64,000 nucleotides of DNA, taken from the NCBI GenBank assembly GCA_019155185.1, contig CM032794.1, positions 11,633,988 to 11,697,987 on the forward strand, written 5' to 3'. Source of the DNA: Beaufortia kweichowensis. Taxonomy: Eukaryota; Chordata; Actinopteri; Cypriniformes; Gastromyzontidae. The translations under genes and the position numbers were made by a program. Below the pieces are notes generated by a model that worked only from the letters and a program-made list of their open reading frames with translations, did no database searches and was not told the origin of the DNA. Of the stretch, positions 12,001 through 24,500 are shown one piece after another (position 1 is the stretch's first letter; each line of letters starts with the position of its first letter).

Positions 12001-15000
12001 AAGTTCCTTATCAAGGGTTTAGGAAAAAAGAAATAAACTATTTTGGAGCCCGGGATTTGCCTCTGACTGAGTATTTTACTGCATTTCTGAATTAAACAGC
12101 AACGCTGGAGAAACACACCTCACACATCACAGTTTAATTCTGAACTCCAGGTGAACCTCTTGATTCAAAGCAACCTTTGGGACAACGCCAAGCTATTTTC
12201 TGAGTTGGATAGCACAGTTTTTAAGCTCTGTCATTGGTTCTCTAGCTGGTTTGGCTGACTTATCACTCAGCGGGGAAGGCCTTTGACTATTACTGTGAGC
12301 GGTTGCGCTTCCTTTGCACGCGTGTGTGTCTGCGTGTGTATAGGTTATTTGTGACCATTTGTTAGTCCTCTAGATAAACACCTCCTGTATATTGTGAGCT
12401 GGATGGCAAGCAGGTTATTGGCCCCTGGAGCTCAGCGTTGCCTTTGTGTTTCTGGCCCTGATCAAAAGCCCGATCTGATGCTGTTTCCCTCCAAAAAACC
12501 TGTAAAAGCTCCCTGGGACGACTGCTCTCATCCTCTGGTGCTTTTCTTCTCTTCATCCTCCCTTGCCTCTCTCTGCAGAGGGACAGGACAGGTCCGCTTT
12601 GATCTTAGTGGATCAGCAGTGGAGAAGTGAATGAAGAGAGAGAGCGAGAGTGAAGACACAGAGAGAGAGAGAGATACTGTTGTGTCTGCCTATCCTTTTG
12701 GCTCGTACAACAAACACTGTTTCAGATTTGACTTTGCTTAATTAATTAGAGATTCTGTTTTACAGACGGACTGATCCTGGGCCAAATGGTTTGAGAATGG
12801 AACTTCAAAGCGCAGGGATTTGGGGCAGGGGGGGAGGATTTAGCCTGCAGGACCCAGTCTGATGCTGAGCCGTGTCCTCGCTGAGCTGTGTTAGATCTGC
12901 TCGCGTTTAAAACATCTCCATCTTATTACCCACAATACACAGAGAGACAAACTGCCTCTGAAATTTGGGTATTGAGTCCGGGGCTAATGCTGAAAGGAAT
13001 TCCCAATCAGAACAGGCCTCTGTTAGACCCCTTCAGTGGTGTACTTTTAGTTGTGGAAATAAGATATTTAAGATATGGCCTTAGGTTGTGAATGTTGAAG
13101 TAAGCAGATGCACACACTTGACAACAATAGCTTTTGAAGAAATAATTCACGCTAAAATGAAAATGCTATTATTATTATTGTATGACTTTCTTCTGTGGAG
13201 AAAACTATCTAGAGATGAAACAGGATGCTAGATTAGTGGCCCACTGATCGTTTATCTATTTTTTTGCTTTTTCGCCAGTGCTTTAAAAAAAACTTCCCGG
13301 AGAGCATTTTAAGAGACTGTTAATCTTTTTTCCAGAACTGTTACCATTATATACATTGAACGGGACATGTGTCCTCTTTCCCAGTATTGGTCTGTCATTA
13401 TGTCTCTGTGCAGATGCACATCTTTGGCTGCTGTTTTTCAATTGCGTGTCATGTATTTGGCAAATCCTGGAAATTACTGTGCATTCAACGCAAACAAAAC
13501 GTGCTTTTTTATCAGTGTTTTTGTTCCCAGGGAATTATACACACAATTTAGTACTGTTAAAAAGTTAGTAAGTTGAAAAAATGAATGATTTAAATTTTTC
13601 CTGATTTTATTTATTTATTGTGCATTACTATGAGTAAAGCACTATCTGTAGTAGTAACTGGATGCTTCCTTTGCCTTTCTCTGTCATAGCTTACATATGC
13701 TGAAGAAGCTTTACCTGACAATAAAAGCACTTTTTACACGTTTTCACAGTGTTTTTTATATCTGTGTCCCTGTAGTGGCTCTGCCCCCTGAGAAGACTGA
13801 GAGCTGCAGTGTGGAAGAGAGAATGCAGGACACTGATGGGTCTGCCACCGTAGGCCAACACAAACAATTACAGTTTGAGGTCATTATAAATCACACGCAC
13901 ATTTACAAACACACCACAAACTCTGCATTGCATATTTAAGCATGTGTGTTTAATTGTTTCAATACACTGATTATCTAGTGTTGTTTGTTAATCAGGAGTT
14001 GGAGTGTGCTGTATCTGTAGAAGAAGATAACAGGCAGGAGTGGACATTCACTCTTTACGACTTTGACAACAATGGCAAGGTCACGAGAGAGGTAAGACAA
14101 CTGAGACCTGTGCTCTGTGAGAACAGTGACTGATGTCATTTCTCAAAGGAAAAGTCTACTTTTTTAAGGAAACACAGTGAAGAAATGTACTTGGTTGGTC
14201 TGGTTAGTTTGGTCAAGCTGGTAGACACTTGCTATCTCCCACTATTTTCTTTATACTCGCTCATTGCGTACATGCTAAACGGTGTCAGATGTACAGTCTG
14301 TTTCATGCTCTCCGCTGTCTTCCTGCCCTGAGGCTACGGAGACTTAGATTAACACATTATGGACATGTCTTTGCATGAATGATGAATAATGCATAATCTC
14401 GTATCGTACAGACAGGCCCGCGTAGCATGCAAAATACTATAATCGAGCGTCTGGTATCAATGAAGATCTCCGAGCGAAACAGAATAGATAATTTCATGCT
14501 TCTTTCCTTTTGTTTTCCTGTCTCTCTCCCCTCAGGACATCACCAGTCTGCTGCACACTATATACGAGGTGGTGGACGCGTCAGTAAACCACTCTCCCAG
14601 CAGCAGTAAGACCCTCAGGGTAAAGCTCTCGGTCGCTCCAGACTCAAGCCAGAGATGGAAAAACTGCACCCAGACCAACACAGGTACATAAGAGAAAAGT
14701 GAAGCTGCTAATAGCTTTATTTATGTGTATTTGTTATAGGATACAGTAATTGTTCTGTGCAGCATTTCAGGACCATTGCCAAAAAAGGGTTGAGAAACTG
14801 TTGTCCATTACAACCTATCCAGACAATTTTGTAACAACCATATGAATGTACATTATCTTGTTTATTTCACAGCTAAATGCCATTTGAGTATGTGATTGGA
14901 CATGAATTATTAATTTGAAATACTTAATTGTAATAATCTATGGTAGCAAAAAATTCAAACCTGGCATGAGAAAAGAGACAGTGGATTGATGCATTTAACA

Positions 15001-16892
15001 TATAAGGGTACCAGTCAATATGACTCGCAGTGTGCAAATGAATGTTGTGTTACCAGTGTTAACGATTGTTATCGTGGGATAACAAACTTTGGAATGTTGT
15101 GACTGACCACAGAATCAGAATCAAATATTTCAGAAAGTCAGGTGATAAGACACCACTAGGTATAAATGATGAATTATCTTGGCTGACCACTTGTGATTGG
15201 ATCAACCGAGTTGGATGTTAAAACCAGGTTGGCAGAAATATTTCTTTCTGTGCTCTTCTGTTTCCTATCTCCCATATAATTGTATCTTCTGTTAATGTAT
15301 TCCATAGTCAAAAGTAGGAATGATAACAAAATGAAAAAACTCCAACCGCAATCTCTTTCTGAGAGTCTTCTCTAGGTTTTTTGCCATTTGAAAAATCAAT
15401 CAATCCACATTTAGCCGAACCCTCTAACTTGTTACTTGATAAAAAGCTGAGATGGGGAGAAAAAAGAACTTTGAAGAAGTGTTTCTGTTTGTTTAGTGCT
15501 GTCATTTGGGCTATTTATACCCATCATGTTTTTAAAAGAGAAGAGGCTTTGAAAACAGCAGCTGTCTTCATGCAAATTCACCAGTGTTTGTGTGTGTTTT
15601 TTAGATTTATATGAGGCCTGAGGTTCAAAATAGAATAAATGAAGCATTGTTGTTTTTTCTTCTTTTATAAACCTTCAAAGTAAATAGAAAAAAGGGAACA
15701 AAGGTTTCTTTCTTATTTTGGTTGGTCTTTAAAGCTGCTGCTGTATGTGTGCGTGTGTGTGATGCTGTGCAACTCAACGCAGTTCTCTTTGATAAAGTCT
15801 CTCTGTCTCTCTCTCTTAGATACTCCCCATCCCAAACATAAGGGGGAAAAGTGCATTGAAGACTCCAAAACTTCAGACAAAAAGTCAAGAGCTTTTCTTA
15901 GGTACTTGTGAAGTTATATCAACAGACCACACTATCTATACAATCAGTCTTGTGCATTTGTAACTTTAACTGCCTAATATACAGTTCTGAGTTATTTCAT
16001 CAATGCTTCAAAAAATGTAAGAAATTGACATGAAAATGTACATAACCTCATAGCGATGTATTTAAGATCATGACAACGTTATCCGCTTGTATTAGGCGTT
16101 ACCATGGTGACCACCACAACCAGCAGGGTTGCCTGCGGCACTGTGTAGATGAGAACTTGGAGAGAAGAAACCATTATCTTGACCTGGCTGGCATTGAAAA
16201 CTACACATCCCGCTTTGGAACAGGTGAGATCATGATCACAAGAAGTAAATGAATCCAACTGATACTGCATATAAGATTTATGGACCATTTAGATTGACAC
16301 AAGCTTAAACACAGGTTATTTTATAGTCATAAATCAGCCTTAAACTACAGTGCATTATTCAAATTATTTTGTGCTTTCTGTAGCCGCTCCTGCCACAGAG
16401 CCGACAAAACCCAACCACCCCACCCGCCCATCCAATCAGACACGGTCTCGCTCCCACGAACCTGAAAATGGCCAAGCATACCCCGCTTACCATCGGCGCT
16501 CACAGACCATCTCCATGGAGCCTCCCGCCGTCATGACCCGGCACACACATGCACTCCGTTCCCCCAAAACACATCGCACCCAGCCCGCTCAGGCCTCCGC
16601 CGGTCGGGTGATGAGGAGAGGAGCGCCCCCTCCACCCGTGGTGTCCAACCAGACCCCTCCACACCAAAGCTCAGGACCTTATCGACGACACAAACACAGG
16701 CCTAAAGAAGGGCCACACTATCGGGCTCTGGGGCCGACTGTGACGTCCGGTCCTGTAGTAGAGAAAGAGCTTGTAAAAGATCTGCCCAGCCTGGTGCTGT
16801 ATGAAGGAGGACTAGCTCAGGTGGTCCAGCGCCACGAGCATCATCATCACCATGAACATCATCATCACTACCATCACTTCTATCAGTCCTGA
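1..16892 (+). CDS. nkd1: nkd1, naked cuticle homolog 1 (5' partial, multi-exon)
   Basis: Cytoplasmic and membrane-associated antagonist of canonical Wnt signalling that binds Dishevelled through its EF-hand region. Coding exons: 1-63 (tentative), 11739-11796, 13776-13879, 13996-14091, 14536-14683, 15820-15901, 16096-16223 and 16384-16892 (TGA stop). All introns are GT-AG and the phases close (0,1,0,0,1,2,1), giving 395 residues in the window. Seen directly: the VALPPEKTES segment, a single EF-hand (EWTFTLYDFDNNGKVTRED), the CVDENLERRNHYLDLAGIEN block, an RSRSHEPE motif and the histidine-rich tail (RHEHHHHHEHHHHYHHFY) ending in QS. All match vertebrate NKD1 and rule out other EF-hand families. 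NKD2 is less similar outside the shared motifs, as in the DNNGKV EF-hand loop and the HHYHHFY end. The myristoylated N-terminus (MGKLHSK in relatives) lies upstream of the window. nod2 follows about 10 kb downstream on the same strand. Confidence 0.96.
3195..3480. repeat. degenerate 24-bp minisatellite
   Basis: A unit resembling ATCACTGCTCTAAAACCAGT recurs with a 24-bp period. The core TAAAACCAG or its variants start at 3211, 3262, 3286, 3310, 3334, 3358, 3382, 3414, 3438 and 3464. Six consecutive copies are spaced exactly 24 bases; other gaps are 51 (about two units), 32 and 26. Units are 60-90% alike, so the array is old. No ORF spans it, so it is not coding. Confidence 0.75.
4334..4440 (+). 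mobile_element. fragment of a short non-autonomous DNA element
   Basis: The stretch GACCCTCATGTTAGTCCAAA followed by CCTGTGTATGACCTTCTTTC and ACAGAACACAAAAGATGATA, then TTTTGAAGAATGTTGAGACA, closely resembles the interior of the terminal-inverted-repeat element at 40268-40552. Both termini are missing, so it is a remnant. This is an abundant teleost repeat type. Confidence 0.7.
6193..6229. repeat. (TC)n microsatellite
   Basis: About 18 TC dinucleotides with one interruption (TCCC), inside the large nkd1 intron. Confidence 0.95.
9758..10088. mobile_element. fold-back/MITE-like DNA element
   Basis: The left end reads CATTGCAAAGAATTTACTTA and continues with TTTCTGTCTTGTTTTCCAGT and CTTAAATCAGGATA. 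The right end carries the inverted counterparts TATCCTGGTTTAAG and, at the very end, CATTTTTTGTAGTG. The arms pair imperfectly over roughly 60 bases, with an AT-rich middle of the type seen in abundant cyprinid palindromic elements. There is no coding capacity. The exact target-site duplication was not resolved. Confidence 0.65.
11797..16383 (+). other. nkd1: nkd1 downstream introns
   Basis: Introns at 11797-13775, 13880-13995, 14092-14535, 14684-15819, 15902-16095 and 16224-16383. The first contains a short piece (about 13138-13200) resembling the element at 40268-40552 (AATTCACGCTAAAATGAAAA, GTATGACTTTCTTCTGTGGA) and a GA-rich patch near 12636-12674. I see no further exons. The intron at 14092 interrupts the EF-hand loop between its eleventh and twelfth residues. 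Confidence 0.8.
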
Positions 16893-18545
16893 AGAGCTGA
16901 TCAGCTCAGATGGAGTCCGAGATATACAGGATATGGATAAAAAGAAACAAGTGGCAAATGGAACAAATGAATGGAAGGATCTTAAGTTATCTGGCAAGGC
17001 CATGTTGAGACTGAGAAGGACAGATGGCATCACGTTCATGCCACGTTTAGGAGCAGACAGTATGTGTCGGAATACGTGTGCATCTGTATATATATATTGT
17101 GTGCGTGATCTGTAGTTTGAGTGTGTTCTTCAGTCGTATCTTTGGCAGCAGAGTCTTTAAACAGATTTACGTAATAAGTAAGGGCTCTATCTTATTTTCT
17201 TTCTTTGGTTTTTCTCTCTTTGTCTGTCTGCCACCCTTGTTCTCTCTGTCTCTTTATCTCTCTGGGTGAATTTCATGAATGCTGTCAAAACAAAATGAAA
17301 AAAGTGCATAAAGTAAATGAAGCCCAGTTTTTGTACTTTATTTTCATATGATTTCTGGGTCATCATGAAACAGATTTCATGACAGATTTTGTAAGATTCA
17401 CCCCTCTTCAAACACTTTTCTGAACATCTGTATGAATGGCTCAGTGCACGCTGAGGGTGAAATGGTGGAGTAAATGAAGAACTTTGATATATCAAACCAC
17501 TTTTGAAGGAATATAATTCCTTTTTTGTAATTGTCATTTGTGTGTGCGTGTGTGAATCTGCGTATCTATGTGTGCCTAAGGTGTCTTTTTTACACTTATC
17601 CTGTGTTTATGTTTCCACTGAAAGACCACTTGAAAAGCACTTCTTGTGCCATTGCATTCAAGACACTTTATCTATGAAGAACTTCTCACCAAGATCAACA
17701 CCTTTAAAATGCAATACAGGACACATGTACAGAAAGAGCCAGTAAAGACGCTCAACCAGTCAGAGAGCACCAGAACTTAACCGATCGACATGAAGAAATC
17801 AGAGCATCATAATCAGCTGCTACCTCTAGTATTATTATGATTATCTGTATTATTAACATAATTTTTATCATTCAGATTGTATTTTTTATTTGTCTCTATT
17901 TTAATATGCCATCAGTCTGCAGTATCGTCAAGATGTACTGGATTGAAATCCATTGTAAGCTTTATTACTGATATATTTTTATTCATTTTTTCTATCATTC
18001 TTTTTGTTGTTTTGTTTTCTTGTCTCTTTAACTGTAAGCTAACGGCATTGTAAGACCACTAGGTATCAGAGTTTATAGCGTAAATGTGTGTATCATACAA
18101 TAGGATATCTTATTAGACATTATGGCGATTGTAGGATTGATGTTCTGAAGTTTAAAAATAATTTATTTAAAAAAACATATTTCTGTCGGGTTTATGGCAA
18201 GTTAAAATAGATCTAATCAAATGTTTGGAAAAGTTTATATTGTATGACACGAAATTATACCTTATATTGTACCTTGTATTTGTTTAGTTGTGATTTCAAC
18301 TTCCCCCACGTTCAGTAAGTTGTAATAGACGATTGAAGTTTTCATCTTTTTGACCTTGTAAACTGAAAAGCATTTGGTGCTGTCATGGAAAGAGAGTATT
18401 TTTTCTCAGGTTAATTTTTGAGTCACCTTTAATTTTACGAGAGCAGTGAAGCACCTTGACTATTAAGATGTTTTGATGGAGACCATTGACTTAAAAAAAT
18501 GTGTAAAAAATTAGTCTTCAAAATAAATTATAGACAGTATGGTTG
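16893..18545 (+). other. nkd1: nkd1 3' UTR
   Basis: AT-rich non-coding sequence follows the TGA at 16890-16892 without a recognisable exon. A canonical AATAAA hexamer lies at 18522-18527, giving a 3' UTR of about 1.65 kb. The end point is inferred from that hexamer; earlier or later sites are possible. Confidence 0.6.
18522..18527 (+). terminator. nkd1: polyadenylation signal, nkd1 (candidate)
   Basis: AATAAA within CTTCAAAATAAATTATAG, about 1.63 kb after the nkd1 stop. It is the first good AATAAA after the stop that I found. Confidence 0.55.
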
Positions 18546-21500
18546 TGCCTTTAGCTCAGTATTGGCAAAAGTGATGTGTAGCAAGTCTGGTTTATTAAGA
18601 GTTCAAATGTTCCCTGCAGCAGTTTTTAAACAGCATTTAAATAGTAGTACATTATGAATCTATTTTCGCTTTGATGGAATCCAAGTCACCTAAAGGGAAA
18701 GAGTGAATGTGTGTGTGTGGCAGCTGTCTCATTCCTTACGGGCAGGATGACAGTATCGCCGCCTAGAAGTCTCCAGTCGTCCCATAACTCACCAATACCC
18801 CTCTGTCAGTGTGCGTGTTTGTGTGTCTGCGCATGTGTGTGCGTGTACTGAAGTTGAAACCAGCACTTCCGAAAATTATGAGACACATCAGCCCTATTTC
18901 GTACTCAGATGGTGAGCAGATGTGTGTGTTAAAACTCACACACAGTGTTTTAACCCTCCAGATGTAAATGATCCTTTTACCAGATACAGTATGTGAGATG
19001 TGACAGTTGTTTTAAATCTCAGCTGCATTTTTATTTAGCCCTTTTTTGATATACACTAGAGACACATCATACATATATTAAAAGCTAAATATGAATCACA
19101 GTCAACAGACATTTCAGACATAATAATTTAGGGCTGTAAAAAAAGGTTTTAGTAAATTATGACAGTTTAAAACCTGGTAAAACTTCCTGGTGGGTCGAGA
19201 GAGCAGCTGATGTTTCGCTCAGAAGGGTGGAAATGTGAGAATATCACGCTACACTTTGGATAACCCACCAAGTTCATGGTGGTCTCGTCACAACTAGTAA
19301 GTTAGTGACGCTCAACCTTCGTTCTGTGTCTCTGTTGCTAATGAATGTGTGGTATGGAGGTTAACACTCCCACCCCAGCCTTCCCTCTCATATTCTCATT
19401 CTCATTACAGCACAAGATACTATTTGCTGCGATCTTTTTATATGCACACGTGTGAACATCACCCATACTCACTATTTCCTGACAATATACTGAAGTACTG
19501 TAATGCTGCTAAAAAACAGCCCATGGCATCATAATGTGAAAAGTTAAAACAGTCCATATACCCATGACATCTATACCAATCAATAAATATTAATGGCATT
19601 ATTAATTTATTATTTTTCTGCAGTGTTGAAGAGATTCTTTTTCACACTTATACAGATCACCACACTGATAATGTTTAGAGTGTTTAGTCTGATAGAATCA
19701 GTCTTGGCCTGATGTAAATACAATGCTGTGGTGAGTTTGTTAGGTGAATTCTGCGCTATTTATCTGGATATTTCAGTAGTGCCATTGTACCTATAGCATT
19801 TCTTTATTTCTAATGTGCTTTTGTTTAGTGACAACAAACTTCAAAGTCACAGCAAGTGTTTCATGGTATGTAAATAACACAATGTGGTAGGATTTCATGC
19901 CACACCTAAAAAATACAACAGATAATTTGTGACTTTTATTCATGCTTTTTTGTTTTGTTTTAGTTTACATAGATGGATGAAAATAATTGCTTTATTTATT
20001 TGATAGGAGACTTAGTGCTAAAAGGAGATCTTTCATTAAAAGCTGAACTGTTGCTTACTGACTGCGTTGCCCTGATTATTGATGCATGATGCATTTTATA
20101 TGGCTGTTTTGTAATTATTTACACTCGTGCTCTTTCTTTCATGCACACATGGTGATGTGCATTTGCCCATACACTTTTGCATGCGTATGTTTGCGTCTTT
20201 GTTAATCTATGTTGCATGTCTTGCTCTGGTGCCTCAAATATTTCTCACAGCTGCAGTCCAGTCCTTTCAATCGCACTGCATGACTCCAATGTGACACAAA
20301 TGCCTCACAAAGAGCGTGACACTGCATACTTCTGTCCTCACGCACATGAACACACAAGAGTGCTAAAGTCCTACCAGGCTTTTATTAAGATACATCTAGA
20401 CTGGAACAGATCTTTATTTAGTGAACATGGACTCTGCTCATCTGATTTACAGCTTGTCTAATCATTTACATCATCAACAGGCAGAAGTGCTTAAAATTAA
20501 ATATAGCAGACATAAGCATCCTATCTGCCAAACGGAATTTGAACTAAACGTGTTGAACACATCCCGGAAAGTTGCTTCGACTATTTAATTAAAAGAAAAA
20601 GATGCAAAAATATTAATATTACAAATCATCGGTGATGTCATTGTTTGACCTACGAGGTCAATCAATATAAGTTATCCAATTGCCAAGTTTTAAACTCTTA
20701 ACTTTTGCCTACTCTGGTATTGTCTTCGCCAGCAGTACACAAACATCAACTTTGCTCTCACCAAGACTTCTCCAAACACTCTTTCTTCTCGAGGAACAAA
20801 TATTTACACACACACACACACACACATATAAAATGTGACACACAGTTTATATTAGTTGCTGGATTTGTGTGATGAGAATGGTGGTGTAGGTGGGGAATAG
20901 CCGTATCTCCGTGTCACAAAAACACAGACAGAGTGCGAGCGAATGATGCTATTGACTCGAGCGTGATTGAGAAGGCTTCGTTATGTGTGGAGTGCGCTTT
21001 GTCTCCTGTAGATAGACACAGTGCTTTGAAGTGCGGATTGGCCCAGTGGGGTGCTAGCTTCTGTTGAGAGGAGATGCTAAACACAGAGGATGTGAGGGAC
21101 ACGCGACTATGCGCTACACTATTACCAATACAGGAGCAAAGAGGCAAAAACGCAAATCCAATGATAATGTACATCTGTTCCAGAGTATTTAGAGGCTTTG
21201 AATGTTTTTTTCTTTTTCCGGAGGATAAGTGGAGCTCTTTTTCTTGCAGTATCTCAAAACTTCAAAGGAGATTCTCAGGATAATGCAAATGATTGGAATA
21301 TAGCGCTTTCTGCAGGCTTGATAGCATAAAAAGAAACGAAAGCGAAAAAGGGAATTAAGGCTAATTGGTGTGGCAGGCTTTTATGTAGGAGAAGAGGGGT
21401 AAAAATAAAACGCTTTAATAACTGTCAAGTTCATTGAATTAGGAAAGAAGCTGATGGAGTGTTAAAGTTCATGTTTCCTCTTTCTGTCTTTGAGGTTTGT

Positions 21501-24500
21501 TTGTAGCACTTAAGGTCTCACTATGCTGTTGACATTTGCACCATATCACTCTGTTAAGGACATTACGAGATAACAGTCATTGAGAGTCCTGTTGTTATCA
21601 TGGGGGCACGTGTGATGGGTGAAAGACTAGGAATGTGGGTGTGTATGTGACTGGCTGCACATGTGTAGGAGTCAACACCACAGAGTATGTCTTAGTTTGT
21701 GGGAAAGAAAGAAAGCTATGTAACAAATCGTCAGATCATCAGAACAGTTATAAGACTACTGAAAAATGTCAAGACGCTCAGTCACATCCCTCTCTGTCTC
21801 TGCTGTCTTTAATGAAGTTTTTGCCCCAATTTCCTTCTCATAAATGACAGAACTATCTTAACGTCAGCCCATTATGTAAAGAAAAGTGTGATTGATATGT
21901 GTAACTACCCTTTAAGGGTGTGTGGAAACATGGAGACAATTTAAGTCAGGAACCCAAGGGCTAATGAACTGGTAGTGAATTATTCACAAGGAGAAGAAGA
22001 AAGAGAAAAAAGAGAGGAAAGGAAAAAGAAAATGCTTGAGGGCATTTTTAACCAAGACCCTGTAATTATAGCATTTAAGATAGTAAATTAACCTTGATAA
22101 GAGAAACAAAATGTTACATGTTTAAAAGAGCATCAGGAGTTATTAATGACATAGTGAAACTTAACTTTTTGACCCAGCTGAGACAGATCTCTCTTATTTG
22201 GCTTGAAGCCAAAGAGCTGAATGGGACACAAGAAAGTGCTCGAACAAATCCTGACTATAAGTATTCAATGTCCCCTGCCTGATTTGGTTCTTTTACCTGT
22301 TTTTTTGGATCTTTTTTCTTTTTGAGCCACTTGCTTCCTCAAAGTCTGCAGAGATCTTTCCTGCATATCTCAGTTCTTTGGTGTTATCTCAAGAATCTCC
22401 TGTGATCCTTCTAGATCAGCAAGAGCTTCCTGAGACTCAGTGTTCCCTCCTGAGACACAAGATTTTCTGTATCATGGCAGGTTATACATTAGAAAAGCTG
22501 CTAAAAAGATGAAAAACTGCACATGCCATCTCCAGGAGTAAGTTAAAAATGAAGATATAATGATGCTGCAGTTAAATAAGAGTAGTAAAATATTACTATG
22601 TGACTTCTCAGGGTTTAATCGTTTTTGTAAATTATTTGACACTGAAGACCAGAAAACAGTTTCGCTTGTTTTTTAAGTTTGTGTCTGTAAAACTTTTCAA
22701 TTAGCATATCGTGTAGTTTTGACTTCTGAATACTCACCAGAACTTTTACTTTTGAGTTACTGTGATTCTCTGCAGTTAAGCATGAATTGTTTTTATTAAA
22801 TGTTCATTTTGCTCTTTAAGGTAAATGTTTTCGATATTTACTTATCACTTTGCAGATAACAAATGTATTGTCATAAATATATACAGAAGGCTTTTATTTC
22901 AGTCATAAGATACAAGCATGTGTAATTGGCACTGTGATTTGGAGAGAGAGGGAGGATTTTTTCCAAAAAGTAGATTCAGAATGTCTTTAACACACTGCTG
23001 ATGTACTGTATGTACACATTGTGAGTATAATCAAATTACATTTCAATTATTCCACTTTTCTGCATCTGATGTTACATATACCCCTTTATATTAATTCCAC
23101 ATGTACTGTACTGTACATTTCGCTAACAGGTGCAAAATCACAGTTACCATAGTTAGCCCCGGTTATCCAACTTCACCTTCCCCGAACTCTGATGAAGCCT
23201 ATCAGAAGCCAATAAAATGAGAAAGAGAGAGAGAGAGTGTGTGGGAGAGAGAGGCGTCGAAAAGTTCCATTGGTTTTGAGTAGATCATTGGGGCTCTTTA
23301 TTTTTGCAACATCAAAGGGCTTGTGTCTGCTTTGATGTGGCAGCATGCTGTTTAAGGTACAGAGTGAATGGAAAGATGTCAAGCTGCAAGGTGCCTCTGT
23401 AGTTTGCGAGGAGGGCTCTGCAGAGCAGCAGATGAAAGGACCAAACAGGGTTTGATAATGAATGTCCAACAAGTAGCCCATCTCAGGCAGTGCTCACGCA
23501 GCGGGAACCAGAGCTAACCTTCAACGACGCACACAACGCCCCACACTCCTCCTCTAACCACTATCGCTCACTCCCTCTTTCTTTTTAGCCGTGCTGTAAA
23601 AACTCAGGAGAAGTAAGCTTTAATCTTCTGGTCAATTAAAACTCAATAGATAAGCAACCACACAAACAAGCACATAAAGGCCTGAGCGATGACGGCGGTC
23701 GCAGACGCACACAAACACGCTCGGGCACTTCTGCTGCTCCATTCTCTCGCTGAAGGACATTTGATCTCTTTATTTTGACAGATCATCTGTCTCTAAGCTT
23801 TGTGCTAATTGGCTTCCAATTTCACCAGACTTGTCTCAATTAGAGCATCACTTACCTGCTTGCCTCCCCAGTCTGTTTGAAGCCATTGTCCAGCACTGCG
23901 CTTGGCAGACTTTTACATCAGCCTCTCAAACTGTGTCAACTCACCTGATTCTTTGATGTGCTATTTTGGAAAAACAGTCAGATGGGCTGCAATGCATGTA
24001 TGATGAAGCATTGTTAAAATGGAATGCAACTGAAAACAGATCAAACACAGGAGTAAAAATCTTAACTGATGTCTTCATCAAACCATTAGTTGTATAAATT
24101 GTGTTGTCATTAAGGTGTGCCTCACAGAAATCTGGATTTTGGGCTATTATATGGTTTTCATGGGATGAAAGAGGTGTGAAGCAGACCTCTTCGTTAATAA
24201 TGTAACTATTTCAAGCGAGTGAACATGGCTGGGCACTTTGAGTTGAGACGAAGCTTTAGCTTTAAAGATTTGGTGTTCGTCCATACAGAAAATATGTGGG
24301 CTATTTTGAGAACTGAAAAGAGAGAAATAGAGATACTCTAGACTGCTGTGAACCCACAATTCCCTGGTGTGCTACCATTCCAACCATTCAGTGACAAGTA
24401 TAGATCATACTCATGTCATCCTGTGGTGAAAGGACAACCTTAATGAAAAAATATGCTTGAATAGTGAATTCTTCACAAATTGAGCTCCCGCCAGAGGTTT

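Noticed and set aside
16852..17115. Open frame overlapping the nkd1 C-terminus
   Set aside because: A different-frame reading of the His-codon stretch and 3' UTR, with no similarity.
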